Of a DNA stretch of 64,000 nt, positions 10,004 through 19,870 are shown in pieces. Source of the DNA: Geobacteraceae bacterium (lineage in GTDB: Bacteria > Desulfobacterota > Desulfuromonadia > Geobacterales > Pseudopelobacteraceae); NCBI GenBank assembly GCA_013336525.1, contig JAAXTM010000006.1, forward strand, positions 85,793 through 149,792. The letters are read 5' to 3'. The notes beneath the pieces were generated by a model that was not told where the DNA came from, searched no databases, and saw only the letters and a program-made list of their open reading frames with translations. Each line of letters opens with the position of its first letter. Position 1 is the first letter of the stretch. A program made the position numbers and the translations under genes.

Positions 10004-10705
10004 TTGACCAATCGGCACATCGACCGTTCTGCCTTTTATCGCTATCTCCCATTTGCCGTTTTTATGGGTTTCATTGGACTTGACGAGTTCATACGTTTTC
10101 TTGCCGGCCAGGGTCTTTTCACCCTTGCACCAACAACGATCTATTACCTCTATCCGGTCAAAACCCTAACCGTTGGCTGTTTTCTGTTCCTGTTCAGAAA
10201 ACAGTACCACGAACTGAAATTAAAAGACTTCGCCAATATCCCGACAACCCTCGCATCATGCGGGATCGGCCTACTGGTCTTCGCTCTCTGGATCAAGATG
10301 GACTGGACTTTTGGCGCTGCAAGCGTCCCTCAAGGATTCAATCCGGAACTTCTACCGGGTCGAAGCATCCAGATTTCCATGACTTTGATCAGGGTTGCCG
10401 GAGCGGTGTTGGTTGTCCCGTTGATGGAAGAGCTGTTCTGGCGCTCGTTTCTGATCCGTTACATCATTGACAAAGATTTCGGCTCCGTCCCTATGGGCAC
10501 ATTTACCTGGGCATCATTTCTGTTCACCATAGTACTGTTCGGACTTGAACATAATTTCATCCTGGCTGGAATCATGGCCGGAGTCTTTTTCAACCTGTTG
10601 CTCTATAAAACCCGCAGTCTTGCCCAGTGCGTTCTGGCTCACGCCATAGCCAATCTGGCACTTGCTGTATATGTTGTTTCTACCGGGAAATGGCAGTTTT
10701 GGTGA
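10004..10705 (+). CDS. CPBP-family intramembrane protease, exosortase-associated type
   Basis: About 233 aa with several membrane helices. The CAAX-protease/bacteriocin-processing signature is present: EELFWRSFLIRY (Glu-Glu-x3-Arg) and FGLEHNF with its His. The form and context match the CAAX-prenyl-protease-related proteins found in PEP-CTERM/exosortase loci. Start is uncertain: the frame can begin at a TTG at 9932 without a ribosome site; I prefer TTG 10004 with AAGGA at 9991-9995, which also leaves the family-typical N-terminus before PFAVFMGF. It precedes a PEP-CTERM protein gene. Its substrate is unknown. Confidence 0.75.
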   Translation: MTNRHIDRSAFYRYLPFAVFMGFIGLDEFIRFLAGQGLFTLAPTTIYYLYPVKTLTVGCFLFLFRKQYHELKLKDFANIPTTLASCGIGLLVFALWIKMDWTFGAASVPQGFNPELLPGRSIQISMTLIRVAGAVLVVPLMEELFWRSFLIRYIIDKDFGSVPMGTFTWASFLFTIVLFGLEHNFILAGIMAGVFFNLLLYKTRSLAQCVLAHAIANLALAVYVVSTGKWQFW

Positions 10706-10827
10706 ACTGCTGAATATGCAACAGACTAACAAAAACAACGTAGAGACGATATTTTAATTAAGTCGATAAACTTTACACTTATTTATATTATCACCATAAA
10801 ATCCTTTAGCTACAGCTACTTGCGTGT

Positions 10828-10843
10828 TGGCCCGGTTTCTGCA
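10828..10843 (+). promoter_or_regulatory. Sigma-54 (-24/-12) promoter of the PEP-CTERM gene
   Basis: TGGCCCGGTTTCTGCA matches the sigma-54 consensus TGGCACG-N4-TTGCW, with GG and GC dinucleotides separated by exactly 10 nt. It lies 64 nt before the start codon. PrsR, an NtrC-type activator encoded nearby, is the natural candidate activator. Confidence 0.7.
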
Positions 10844-10906
10844 TTACATATCACCATATAACTAAACTACACATTTAAATGATAAAATCATCACAGGAGC
10901 TCATAA

Positions 10907-11617
10907 ATGAATCAATCAATTAAAGTATCTCTGGGAACCATCATATCACTGTTAACTTTTTCGTTCAGCGCATGGGCGTATCCGGTTAATGTGGGTGACA
11001 TGGTAAAGATGTATAACAATGACAATTCTTCTGTAGCGTATGAGGGGTACTACCAGACTGCCTTGAAGAACCCTAATGGTACTTATGGTAGCCAGTTCGG
11101 CGTATTTTGTGTAGAAAAAGATGAATATTTCACCCCCGGCGGTGTCTACTCTGTGAACAGCATTTCTGATTCGGCTTATGGTGGGGGTGTAAACATCAGC
11201 GACAACTTCACAGGCGACAAGCTCGACTATGCCACCAAATGGCTGTACTCTCATTTTATGCAAAAAAACTTGCTCAGTATAGTTGGTGGAATTAACGCCT
11301 ACAACTTAGATTACGAATTGCAGCAGGCGATCTGGAAAATCGAGGGTGAATATCCCAATACTTTAATTTCTGGCGATGCAAATAAACTTTATAATGCGGC
11401 TATGGCCGCTCAAAATATGCAGACACTTGAACTGTTAGCTTACGATGTGAAAGTTATGAATCTAGTTACTCTCAACAGCAATGGCACTATCAAAGAGTAT
11501 AATCAATCACAGCTTATCGCACAGCCAGTTCCAGAACCCGGCACCATGATGCTTCTTGGAGTTGGCATGCTTGGCCTTGCAATTTTCGGCAAACGCCGCA
11601 TGAACAAGGATTCTTAA
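10907..11617 (+). CDS. PEP-CTERM sorting-signal surface protein
   Basis: 236 aa, AGGAG 8 nt before the ATG. Signal peptide about residues 1-24 (hydrophobic stretch ending FSAWA). The C-terminus has the full tripartite sorting signal: PVPEPGTMML, a hydrophobic helix (LLGVGMLGLAIFG) and a basic tail KRRMNKDS. Exosortase should recognise and cleave at VPEP. The middle is small-residue- and Asn/Tyr-rich with no domain I can name. Neighbouring PrsK/PrsR and the sigma-54 site upstream point to regulated expression with the exopolysaccharide. Confidence 0.9.
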   Translation: MNQSIKVSLGTIISLLTFSFSAWAYPVNVGDMVKMYNNDNSSVAYEGYYQTALKNPNGTYGSQFGVFCVEKDEYFTPGGVYSVNSISDSAYGGGVNISDNFTGDKLDYATKWLYSHFMQKNLLSIVGGINAYNLDYELQQAIWKIEGEYPNTLISGDANKLYNAAMAAQNMQTLELLAYDVKVMNLVTLNSNGTIKEYNQSQLIAQPVPEPGTMMLLGVGMLGLAIFGKRRMNKDS

Positions 11618-11640
11618 TAAAAATCCCCATCATAATTAAC

Positions 11641-11680
11641 AAGAAAAGGCACTGCGCTTGCGGTGCCTTTTCTTGTTTGT
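11641..11680. terminator. Bidirectional terminator between PEP-CTERM gene and prsR
   Basis: A perfect 12-bp stem (AAGAAAAGGCAC with GTGCCTTTTCTT) with a 10-nt loop. The A-rich and T-rich arms let it serve both convergent genes. Confidence 0.85.
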
Positions 11681-11723
11681 CAGAAGGTCTTATACTCCTG
11701 TCTATTCTCAATACTTCAAAATT

Positions 11724-13127
11724 TTATGGCATCTGGTCCACAGCTTTTTCCGTTGATGACAGAGGAGTCAAGCTGTGCTTCTTCATCAGGTCGTAGAGTG
11801 TCGGCCTGCTCACCCCCAACTCCTCGGCAGCCCTGACAACATTACCATGCTGGCGATCAATTGCTGCTGAAATCATTTCCAGCTCAACCTTATCCCTGGC
11901 TTCCCGTAAGCTGATGATCGGCACGGTATCCTCCATTAAAGCCGACAGTTCCATTTTGCAGCCAAGATCAGACGGCTCCAGAGCCGCGGCATCGCTCATG
12001 AGGATCGCACGCTGCACCCGATTTTGCAATTCACGCACATTTCCGGGCCAATCATAGCTCTTAAGAAAATCTATCGATGCTGAACTGAAGCGACGTACTT
12101 TTTTCTGATACTCTTTATTGAACACCCTGAGGAAATAATTGGCCAGCATCAGGATGTCGTCGCCTCGCTCACGCAACGGGGGCAGATTTATTGAAATCAC
12201 ACTGCTCCGGTAATACAGATCCTCACGAAACTGCCCCTCTTTAATAGCCTTGGCAATATCCACGTTGGTGGCGCAGACCGTCCTGGTATCAATCGGAATA
12301 TCCTGCCTTCCCCCTACCCGCTGGATGACCCCTTCCTGAAGAAAACGAAGCAGCTTGACCTGAAGATTGAATGGAAGCTCCCCTATTTCGTCGAGAAACA
12401 GTGTGCCCTTGTCGGCGTATTGAAGCTTTCCCTGCACTTGAGCATGGGCACCAGTAAATGATCCTTTCTCATGGCCGAACAATTCGGACTCCAGAAGATT
12501 GTCCGGAATGGCGCCGCAATTAATCGGGACAAAAGGACCCTTTTTGCGCAGACTGGCCTCATGGATCGCCTTGGCAACCAACTCTTTTCCGGTGCCGTTT
12601 TCTCCCGTAATAAAAATTGATACATCAGATGGTGCCACTTTTTTAATGGTTGAGAAGAGTGACAGCATCTCAGGACAGTGGCCAATCATGCCTCCGGATT
12701 CATTCGATTTTTCTTCAATTTTGCGCTGCAGTGCGCGGTTCTGATCTTCAAGAGTGGATATGTAAAACGCCCTCCTGAGAACAACCAGCATTTCGTTTAT
12801 CACAGGCGGTTTGGGAAAGAAGTCGTAGGCTCCCAATTGCATCGCTCTCAGAGCATTTTCGCGTTCACTGTTGCCGGTCAGCATGATCACCTTAACGTAA
12901 GGATCCAGCTCAAGCAACTCTGCCAGACCACGAAAACCTTCAACTGAAGTATCTACGTGTGGAGGGAGGCCAAGGTCAAGAATCACCACCCGGGGCTGAT
13001 TCTTCTTGAACAAACCGATTCCTTCATTAACATCAGCGGCCAGCAGAACCGTATAATCTTCGCCCAAACCCCATTTAAGCTGCTGGCGAAGATCTGAATT
13101 GTCATCAATGATTAGTAGTTTTTCCAC
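11724..13127 (-). CDS. prsR: PEP-CTERM-box response regulator transcription factor PrsR
   Basis: 467 aa, NtrC family. REC domain with D51 (VVILDLGLP); sigma-54 AAA+ domain with Walker A GENGTGKE (175-182), the sigma-54 contact loop GSFTGA (222-227) and Walker B LFLDEIGE (243-250). The C-terminal Fis-type HTH (RAAEELGVSRPTLYDLMKK) binds DNA. The atypical receiver spacing with LPPHVDTSVEGFRGL is characteristic of the PEP-CTERM regulator group. It should be phosphorylated by PrsK, encoded upstream on the same strand, and drive sigma-54 promoters of PEP-CTERM genes. The 318-nt gap to prsK is filled by repeats, unusual for this pair. Confidence 0.95.
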   Translation of the reverse strand: MEKLLIIDDNSDLRQQLKWGLGEDYTVLLAADVNEGIGLFKKNQPRVVILDLGLPPHVDTSVEGFRGLAELLELDPYVKVIMLTGNSERENALRAMQLGAYDFFPKPPVINEMLVVLRRAFYISTLEDQNRALQRKIEEKSNESGGMIGHCPEMLSLFSTIKKVAPSDVSIFITGENGTGKELVAKAIHEASLRKKGPFVPINCGAIPDNLLESELFGHEKGSFTGAHAQVQGKLQYADKGTLFLDEIGELPFNLQVKLLRFLQEGVIQRVGGRQDIPIDTRTVCATNVDIAKAIKEGQFREDLYYRSSVISINLPPLRERGDDILMLANYFLRVFNKEYQKKVRRFSSASIDFLKSYDWPGNVRELQNRVQRAILMSDAAALEPSDLGCKMELSALMEDTVPIISLREARDKVELEMISAAIDRQHGNVVRAAEELGVSRPTLYDLMKKHSLTPLSSTEKAVDQMP

Positions 13128-13195
13128 AAGAACCTCTCAACGTATAAACTACAGTTGAAACAGACATATACAGAGTGCAGTAAAATAGTATGAAG

Positions 13196-13441
13196 TTAAA
13201 AAAATCCAGCCTCGGGATTACTTGGATTGCTCTGGATTTTAACTTCAAAAGTTTAAACATTAAAAAAGCAGTTATCCGCTGATAAATCAAACACTTGAAA
13301 CAAATACTGCTTTAACCAAAAAAAAGATCCTGTTTTTTTTAATAACTATCAGTTTTATCTGCGTTAATCTGCAGAATCTGTGGACCGATAGCCGTTTATA
13401 GGTTAAATCACAGGTAATCCTGCGAAATCCTGAAGCTCAGC
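13196..13441. repeat. Intergenic inverted-repeat cluster between prsR and prsK
   Basis: The outer arms are of the AATCCTGAGG phrase type (CCTCGGGATTACTTGGATT near 13211 and AATCCTGCGAAATCCTGAAG near 13412). The inner part is of the CGCAGAT type (GCAGTTATCCGCTGATAAATC near 13268, ATCTGCGTTAATCTGC near 13356). One repeat type is nested in another. No ORF. Confidence 0.7.
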
Positions 13442-13445
13442 TTTT

Positions 13446-15512
13446 TTATTCAGCCTCAGCTTGTTGACTCTCACTGGCAGCAAACCACACGGTGAAAACT
13501 GAACCGCTTCCCACCACGCTACTCACTTCAATTCTGCCGCCATGCGCTTCTACAATCTGTCGGCACTGGTACAAACCAATTCCAAGTCCCTGTTCCTTGG
13601 TAGTCTTGAAGGGCCTGAAAAGTTCTCTTTGTAAAAAGCCGATTGGCATCCCGCAACCTCGATCAATCACCTTAATAAACGGCTGCCCGCAGGATCGCCC
13701 GACTTCTATTGCAACCGGATCATCTGTGACAGTTGCTTCAATCCCGTTGATAAGAAGATTCATGACAACTTTCTGAATCTCGCTTTCATCGAGGCGCACA
13801 ATTTCAGATGTTCCTGAAACTAAAACCTTCTTACCCACAACCAAATGTGCAGTTCTCTCGGCCAATTCCAGCAAGTTCACCTGCTGCTGATTGATAAGGT
13901 CCTGTTCACCAAGATTTTTCATCCTGCTGATCAGCTTTTTCATCTTAACAACAGTATTCCCCAATGAAGCAAGCATATCATTCTGAAAATCGGTATTCTG
14001 TATATGCCTGGCAGCATTTTCAACAATCAGTGACAGATTGGACACCAGATTTTTCAGGTCATGGGCAACGAAGGTTGCAACAGTGCCAATTGCCTCAATT
14101 TCACGGGCATGGGTGATCTGTTCGGACTGTTTTTGGTGAAGAAGCGCCAACGAAGCCTGCCTGGCGATAGTTTTCATCAAATCGTAGTCTTCATATATAA
14201 AGGACTCATTGGTATCAATAGATTTACCAAGAGCAATGAAACCTTCCAGATTCTTACCGTCAAAAAGCGGAATTACAATGAATATGCTGTTTTCACCGAA
14301 AAAATATCCGTTTTCCTCCAGTATTTCAGAAGTGTCATCCCTGATATTGATTACCCAGGCATTTCCCTTCATGAATTTTATCAGTGAATTGTCGGCTGTC
14401 AATACATCCGGAATTCGCTCCATATTATAACCAGCAGACATGCAGTATCCGTTATAAACCTCCTCGTACAGGAAAAGGACCGCGCCTCCGGTTCCAAAAA
14501 TCTCGCAATATGCCGAAAGAATTCTCTGCTGAAGTTCATCCAGAGTCCTGGCCGTTGCAAGTAACTCGGTAAAACGCAGCCACTGGGTCCGGTAATCGTG
14601 TTTATTCTGGTAAAAGTTTTTATGGAGTACAACCTTGACTTCCCGCCGGAATCGATCGGAAAGCATGAGAGCCAGCAAGACAATTCCGATCAAAAAGGCC
14701 ACGGATACAGTCACAGTGCGCGGGAAATAGCCACCGAGATACTTCATCCCTTCTCCCAGGATACCTATCATAATCAGATAGATACCAACGGCGAACAGAA
14801 CAAAGGACTTGAAAGCAATCTGCCGGGACACCTGAATGCAAACTTTACCACGACGACACGCCAGCGAATAGGCTATAAGCGCCGCTGCAACAATATAAAG
14901 AAAAGAGCGCAACGGCAGGTAATTCATATTCAGCGAGCGGTATAGCAATGCCTGACTATAGTAGAATACCTGAACCGCCAAAATGGTGCCGATTCCAATT
15001 ATTTCATACTTGATTTTCCAGAATGAATCGGGTGATGCATTGGTAAGAGTCACTTCAAAGTTGACTATTGCATAAATCAGACAGGCCATCAAAGCGATAT
15101 AAAAGAAATAACCGGCGTTACCGAGGAACAGAAGCCTTTCGTCCGGGAAATCCGGGGCATAGAAAAATGAATTCAAGGGGAGGATAATAGATACAGCCAG
15201 AAACAATAGTGTAGAAGCAACAACCCCTTTTAAGATCGGACTGATCTTCCATGGGCCGGACTGGCGGGCAAACGTAAGACTGCAGAGAATCCAGAACAGG
15301 GGGAGAAGAGCCTCTGCAAACAAGGCACATTTTTTCCAGAAAAAAGCATCAGATGCATGAAGAGACAGCAGGTCGAACAGTTCAAGCAGAGCAGTCGCGG
15401 TTATAGCTGCAGAAAGGAACAGGCCTGTTCTGCAGCGATCCTTAAAGAGGGCATAACCGGCGCCGGCAAGCAAAATAATAATTGCAGCTATGGAGATGAT
15501 AACATTACCCAT
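13446..15512 (-). CDS. prsK: XrtA/PEP-CTERM system histidine kinase PrsK
   Basis: 688 aa. Residues 1-287 form an array of about eight or nine membrane helices, a GAF-like domain spans about 315-455, and the kinase core follows with phospho-His H484 in VAHDLKNLVSNL and a HATPase domain (DRGCGMP, GLGIGLYQCRQIVEAHGG). This architecture is specific for PrsK, partner of PrsR. Together they link an unknown membrane signal to transcription of exosortase-processed proteins. It lies 12 nt after the TviC-like gene's stop codon, so it may be co-transcribed with it. Confidence 0.93.
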   Translation of the reverse strand: MGNVIISIAAIIILLAGAGYALFKDRCRTGLFLSAAITATALLELFDLLSLHASDAFFWKKCALFAEALLPLFWILCSLTFARQSGPWKISPILKGVVASTLLFLAVSIILPLNSFFYAPDFPDERLLFLGNAGYFFYIALMACLIYAIVNFEVTLTNASPDSFWKIKYEIIGIGTILAVQVFYYSQALLYRSLNMNYLPLRSFLYIVAAALIAYSLACRRGKVCIQVSRQIAFKSFVLFAVGIYLIMIGILGEGMKYLGGYFPRTVTVSVAFLIGIVLLALMLSDRFRREVKVVLHKNFYQNKHDYRTQWLRFTELLATARTLDELQQRILSAYCEIFGTGGAVLFLYEEVYNGYCMSAGYNMERIPDVLTADNSLIKFMKGNAWVINIRDDTSEILEENGYFFGENSIFIVIPLFDGKNLEGFIALGKSIDTNESFIYEDYDLMKTIARQASLALLHQKQSEQITHAREIEAIGTVATFVAHDLKNLVSNLSLIVENAARHIQNTDFQNDMLASLGNTVVKMKKLISRMKNLGEQDLINQQQVNLLELAERTAHLVVGKKVLVSGTSEIVRLDESEIQKVVMNLLINGIEATVTDDPVAIEVGRSCGQPFIKVIDRGCGMPIGFLQRELFRPFKTTKEQGLGIGLYQCRQIVEAHGGRIEVSSVVGSGSVFTVWFAASESQQAEAE

Positions 15513-15524
15513 ATTTCAAGTAGC

Positions 15525-16550
15525 TCATAAGTTTGCCTCATACCATGGAAGGGCTGCATCAAGCCCTGCATCAATAGTATGACTCGGTTCATAACCCAAA
15601 AGACGTGCCGCCTTGCTGATATCTGCCTGAGAGTGGAGCACATCTCCTTTCCTGAAATCGCGATATACCGGTGCATTGCCCTTAAGATGCGGATAATGCA
15701 GCAATAGTCGGCTATGAAGCATTCCGAAAAGTTCATTTAGCGACGTGCGGGCGTTCACTGCCGTATTGTATACCTGGTTTACCGCAGCGGCCTCAGCAGT
15801 TGTAGCGGCCAGCAAATTCATCTGAATTACGTTCTGAACATAGCAGAAATCTCTGCTGGTTTCACCGTTGCCGTTGATGTAAACCGTTTCTCCCTTGATA
15901 AGCGCCCTTATCCAGCACGGAATTACTGCAGCATAGGCCCCCTCCGGGTCCTGGCGGGGGCCGAACACGTTGAAGTAGCGAAGCCCGATCAACTCCATTC
16001 CGTAAGTCCTGGCAAAGACATCTGCATACAACTCATTCACGTATTTTGTCACCGCATACGGTGAAAGCGGCTTTCCGATGGTGTCTTCAACCTTGGGAAG
16101 CCCCGGATGATCACCATAGGTCGAGCTGCTGGCAGCGTAGACAAACCTTTTCACACCCGCATCACGGGCTGCCACAAGCATATTCAAAAAACCACTGACA
16201 TTGCTTTCATTGCTGGCAATCGGATCTGCAATGGAACGAGGCACCGATCCAAGCGCAGCCTCATGAAGTATGTAATCAGCGTTCTGGCAGACTTCACGGC
16301 AGGTGGATAATTCGCGGATGTCCCCTTCTATAAAGCTGAACTGCCGCCACTGTTTTTCGGTGACAGAGTTCCGCACTTCATCAAGATTGCCGCGTTTACC
16401 GGTCGAAAAGTTATCCAGACCAATGACCCGCTGGTCCAGCCGGAGCAGTTTTTCCAGCAGATTCGAACCAATAAAGCCGGCGCAGCCAGTGACCAGCCAT
16501 GTTTTTGGATCAGATTGTAATTGGTTGAGTACTGTTTCATAACGGTTCAT
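15525..16550 (-). CDS. tviC: UDP-N-acetylglucosamine/uronate 4-epimerase, TviC/WbpP-like
   Basis: 341 aa, extended SDR. NAD-binding GxxGxxG at G22-G25-G28 ([10 protein letters not shown]), catalytic SSSTYG serine region and YAVTK (YxxxK). The ~16-residue N-terminal extension before the Rossmann fold is typical of WbpP/TviC epimerases, which act on N-acetylated UDP-hexoses or the derived uronic acid. With the TviB-like dehydrogenase upstream it would supply UDP-GlcNAcA/UDP-GalNAcA to the polysaccharide pathway. Confidence 0.88.
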   Translation of the reverse strand: MNRYETVLNQLQSDPKTWLVTGCAGFIGSNLLEKLLRLDQRVIGLDNFSTGKRGNLDEVRNSVTEKQWRQFSFIEGDIRELSTCREVCQNADYILHEAALGSVPRSIADPIASNESNVSGFLNMLVAARDAGVKRFVYAASSSTYGDHPGLPKVEDTIGKPLSPYAVTKYVNELYADVFARTYGMELIGLRYFNVFGPRQDPEGAYAAVIPCWIRALIKGETVYINGNGETSRDFCYVQNVIQMNLLAATTAEAAAVNQVYNTAVNARTSLNELFGMLHSRLLLHYPHLKGNAPVYRDFRKGDVLHSQADISKAARLLGYEPSHTIDAGLDAALPWYEANL

Positions 16551-16629
16551 AACAACTCCAGTTTTGATGCGATATCAATTATGCAATATCCGGCAAGGGT
16601 TGAAACAAATGTAACTGTTGTGGACTAAA

Positions 16630-16800
16630 AACTGGAAGCATCTCTCGCAAAGCCGCGACCAAAAGTAGGCGCTTTTAAGCGAGCCGCAAAGAAAGTCTAA
16701 ATCACATATTCATGATTTAACCCCAAAGCTTATAGACTTTAGATCTTGGTTTCTTTCCGTCTTTGCGGCTTTGCGTGAGATGAATTGCCGTTTAGGTTTA
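16630..16800. repeat. CGCAAAG-type inverted repeat with short nested insert
   Basis: Left arm near 16640 (CTCGCAAAGCCGC) and right arm near 16755-16790 (CTTTGCGGCTTTGCGTGAG) are inverted copies. The left arm is interrupted by AAGTAGGCGCTTTTAAGCGA (16663-16682). Spacer between the TviC- and TviB-like genes. Confidence 0.7.
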
Positions 16801-16805
16801 TTGAT

Positions 16806-18092
16806 CTACAGTCTCCAGACCCGTATTCCAGCCGCTGTCATCGCCCTCTGATCGTACATTCCCTTGACATCTATCAGCACCGGATAATCACCCATATAGC
16901 GGCTGATCTCTTCCGGGGACCAGGTAAGAAACTGACGGTGGGCAACCGCTGCAATCACCGCTGCAGCAGGTTTTAGCTCCGTTATCGGCACCAGTTTAAC
17001 CCCGTACTCATGTATCGCTTCGTCAGGGTCGGCCATCGGATCACACACCTGAACATCAATACCATAATCCTGCAGCTCCCGAATAATATCGATTACTTTG
17101 GAATTGCGCAGATCGGGGCAATTTTCCTTGAAGGTCAAACCCAGGACAGTCACGACATTCCCCAGAATATTGTGGCCTGAATGGATCATCTCCCTGATGG
17201 CGCGTTGGGCAACAAACTTCCCCATGCCGTCGTTAATTCTGCGGCCGGCCAAAATAACCTGTGGAATATAGCCGATCTTTTCAGCCTTGTGGGTCAGGTA
17301 ATAGGGATCAACGCCTATACAGTGCCCGCCAACCAGACCCGGCTTGAACTTGAGGAAATTCCACTTGGTGCCGGCTGCTTCAAGGACATCGTTCGTATCA
17401 ATGCCCATGCGATCAAAAATCAAAGCCAGTTCGTTCATCAGGGCAATATTCAGGTCTCGCTGCGTATTCTCAATGACCTTCGCTGCCTCGGCAACCTTTA
17501 TAGAAGCAGCCCGGTGAACTCCGGCGGTAACCACCGACTCATACACCCTGGCAACAATTTCCAGGGTCTCCGCATCCTGGCCGGAAACCACTTTTTTTAT
17601 TTTGGTAAAAGTATGTTCTTTATCCCCCGGATTGATCCTCTCCGGGCTGTAACCCACGGTAAAGTCACGCCCGCAGAGCAGGCCGGAAACCCGCTCCAGC
17701 ACAGGCACACATTCATCCTCTGTCACACCCGGATAAACCGTTGATTCATAGACAACAATATCGCCCTTTTTCAGCGCCTTACCAACTGTTTCAGATGCCC
17801 GGTACATCAGACTAAGATCCGGCTGATGCGCCTCATCAACCGGAGTCGGTACAGCCACTATGTGAAAATCAGCCTGTGCAAGCTCTTCAATCTTTTCAGT
17901 AAAAAGAATATCAGCACCCTGCAAATCTGCGGTTGTCACTTCGCCGGTCCGATCATACCCGGTCTGCAGCTCTTTGATCCTCAGCTGGTTGATATCAAAA
18001 CCGACCGTCCGGCGAACCTTGCCAAAAGCCACGGCTACCGGCAAGCCGACATAGCCGAGTCCAATAACAGAAATTATTCTATCACCGTTCAT
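16806..18092 (-). CDS. tviB: UDP-N-acetyl-hexosamine 6-dehydrogenase, TviB/WbpO-like
   Basis: 428 aa from the ATG at 18092, chosen because AAGGGGAT lies just upstream; a longer frame to 18128 adds 12 unlikely residues. Rossmann motif GLGYVGLPVA (11-20); catalytic Cys258 in GGHCIGVDPYYL; C-terminal substrate domain with GLTFKENCPDLRNS. It oxidises C6 of UDP-GlcNAc or UDP-GalNAc to the uronic acid with two NAD+. TviB/WbpO assignment fits family features and the adjacent epimerase; ManNAc dehydrogenase (WecC) is less likely. Confidence 0.9.
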   Translation of the reverse strand: MNGDRIISVIGLGYVGLPVAVAFGKVRRTVGFDINQLRIKELQTGYDRTGEVTTADLQGADILFTEKIEELAQADFHIVAVPTPVDEAHQPDLSLMYRASETVGKALKKGDIVVYESTVYPGVTEDECVPVLERVSGLLCGRDFTVGYSPERINPGDKEHTFTKIKKVVSGQDAETLEIVARVYESVVTAGVHRAASIKVAEAAKVIENTQRDLNIALMNELALIFDRMGIDTNDVLEAAGTKWNFLKFKPGLVGGHCIGVDPYYLTHKAEKIGYIPQVILAGRRINDGMGKFVAQRAIREMIHSGHNILGNVVTVLGLTFKENCPDLRNSKVIDIIRELQDYGIDVQVCDPMADPDEAIHEYGVKLVPITELKPAAAVIAAVAHRQFLTWSPEEISRYMGDYPVLIDVKGMYDQRAMTAAGIRVWRL

Positions 18093-18163
18093 TAAATCCC
18101 CTTTTTTGACAAACATCGACAATGTCATGAAGTAGTAAAGAGAGTATGTTGTTCATCCTGGAA

Positions 18164-18345
18164 ACGGCATTTAAACCGCCGAACACGCCGCCAGAAGTAG
18201 GCGCTTCTAAGCGATGAACGCAGATAAAACCAAGCTTTAGATCGAAATAACGACTAACCTTTTTGTTTAAACCAAGATTTGACCCAAGTCTTTGATTTCT
18301 CTGCGTGTATCTGCGTTCATCAGCGGTTAACTGCATTTTTTAGGT
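18164..18345. repeat. CGCAGATGAACGC-type inverted repeat with short nested insert
   Basis: The left arm (AACGGCATTTAAACCGCCGA near 18164) and the right arm (ATCTGCGTTCATCAGCGG near 18309) are inverted copies. The insert AAGTAGGCGCTTCTAAGCGA sits at 18195-18214. Spacer between tviB-like and the Crp/Fnr gene. Confidence 0.7.
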
Positions 18346-18475
18346 TCATATCAGCTTAGAAATATACAAGATTCCTGGCCGCATAGTATAGATTTTTTTT
18401 AACATGCACAACTACTGACATCGCATTCCTCAATAATCATGATATATATAGCAGCGTAATCGTTAATCCTATAAA

Positions 18476-18640
18476 AAGCAGTTGATCGCGCAAAGGCGCT
18501 AAGTTCGCCAAGAAAATCAAACCGTTATAAGCAATAATCCCATCCCCGTTTTGGTAGGGCATTATTGATTCTAAGCTACTGACTTTCTTTGCGTCTTTGC
18601 GTCTTCGCGAGAGTAATTTGACGTATTTAGGTTAATATCC
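18476..18640. repeat. CGCAAAG-type inverted repeat upstream of the Crp/Fnr gene
   Basis: Left arm CGCGCAAAGGCGCTAAG near 18488 and right arm TTTGCGTCTTTGCGTCTTCG near 18588 are inverted copies about 100 nt apart. No nested insert here. Ends about 17 nt before the Crp/Fnr start, so it is likely within its leader. Confidence 0.65.
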
Positions 18641-18656
18641 ACCAAGGAGATATTAT

Positions 18657-19367
18657 ATGATCTGGAAAACAGTCGGCCATAATAAATCTGCCTCCATAAT
18701 CAAAAATATTCCTCTGTTTTCAGAACTTTCAGATGAAGAAATAGAACTTATTGAACACATTATTATCAAAAAGAATTATGCCAAGGATCAGATAGTACTG
18801 TTTGAAGAAGATACCGGCAATTACATGTATATTGTCTATTCTGGAATGGTCCGGGTTGTCAAGCAGAGCTTAGAAGGGCGTGAACAGATCATTACCATTC
18901 ACAAAAAGAGTGGTTTTTTTGGCGAAATGTCGCTCCTGGACGGCAAGACCGCTCCTGCAACTATCATCGCTCATGAAGATGCCGTTATCGGGCTTCTTTC
19001 GAAAGATGATTTTGAGAAGCACCTTCTCAGCAATGAAACTATAGGCAGAAAAATCATCGATCTATTATGTGCGCAATTGCGCGACTCCTGGGCAATGATA
19101 AAGATACTCAGCTTTGACAATGCCGAACACAGGATTATGGCAGTTCTTGAGCGTATGCATGAATTGTACGGTATGGTCGATGACCGGGGCGGGATTATAA
19201 ATGTCAAGCTGACTCACCAGCAGATTGCCAACTATGCGTCAGTGACACGTGAGACGGCAACAAGGGTGCTTAACCGGCTTGAAAAAGAAGCGGCTATACA
19301 GGTGCTGGATGGGAAAACTATTCTGCTGACAAAAAAATTCTTTGAACTGACCAAAACCATTGGTTAG
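18657..19367 (+). CDS. Crp/Fnr-family transcription regulator
   Basis: 236 aa, AAGGAG 7 nt before the ATG. Cyclic-nucleotide-binding fold at about residues 15-135 (SGMVRVV, FFGEMSLLDG). C-terminal winged helix at about 165-225 with LTHQQIANYASVTRETATRVLNRL as the recognition region. It lacks the N-terminal cysteine cluster of FNR, so it is not an obvious oxygen sensor. The GEMSLLDGKTAPATI segment resembles the cAMP pocket of CRP but lacks the full RSA motif, so the ligand is uncertain. It is alone on its strand. Confidence 0.9.
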   Translation: MIWKTVGHNKSASIIKNIPLFSELSDEEIELIEHIIIKKNYAKDQIVLFEEDTGNYMYIVYSGMVRVVKQSLEGREQIITIHKKSGFFGEMSLLDGKTAPATIIAHEDAVIGLLSKDDFEKHLLSNETIGRKIIDLLCAQLRDSWAMIKILSFDNAEHRIMAVLERMHELYGMVDDRGGIINVKLTHQQIANYASVTRETATRVLNRLEKEAAIQVLDGKTILLTKKFFELTKTIG

Positions 19368-19384
19368 ATTGTATATTCTCTAGT

Positions 19385-19837
19385 TTATTGGATTTGAACA
19401 CCGCTGCAATTAAATACAGAGGTGATAGTAGCCCCAAGCAAATCTGCAGGCAAAACATTACTAAAACTTATCTTCATCACCTCTCCTGAGCCAAAGCCTG
19501 TGGAACCTGTAATAAAGACTTCGGTTCCAGTTAGTCCTATAGTTCCAGGCGTTACGCTAGATCCAATAGGAGTAACCCCGGAGGATATTGCACTGACAAA
19601 AGTTACAGTAGCCGGATAAGTTATTTGCACAGATAAACCGCATGCAGTTGCTGCAGGTAGTCCAGAGACAGTAACAGTTCCAACGGCATTAGACCCTGTT
19701 ATTACGGAGTTCATTGACGCGGTAATTAGTGCCGCTGGAGTGGTTCCTCCTCCACCCCCTCCACCGCCGCAGCCACTTAACAAAACTGCCGACAGACCAG
19801 CTATCAAAACCATTATTTTAAATACTTTCATATTCAA
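19385..19837 (-). CDS. Lipoprotein with possible cohesin-like domain
   Basis: 150 aa. Lipobox LLSGC with Cys23 followed by a run of eight glycines, an export linker. The remainder (about 35-150) is Ser/Thr/Gly/Val-rich beta-sandwich-like sequence: GLSVQITYPATVTFVSA and VMKISFSNV recall the two signature strands of cohesin domains. This is pattern resemblance only. The neighbouring gene ends in a dockerin-type domain, which strengthens the idea of a cohesin-dockerin pair. It lies 96 nt downstream of that gene, behind a terminator hairpin. Confidence 0.6.
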   Translation of the reverse strand: MNMKVFKIMVLIAGLSAVLLSGCGGGGGGGGTTPAALITASMNSVITGSNAVGTVTVSGLPAATACGLSVQITYPATVTFVSAISSGVTPIGSSVTPGTIGLTGTEVFITGSTGFGSGEVMKISFSNVLPADLLGATITSVFNCSGVQIQ

Positions 19838-19870
19838 CCCCCATTACTGTCTCAATGCGTTTCATAAATA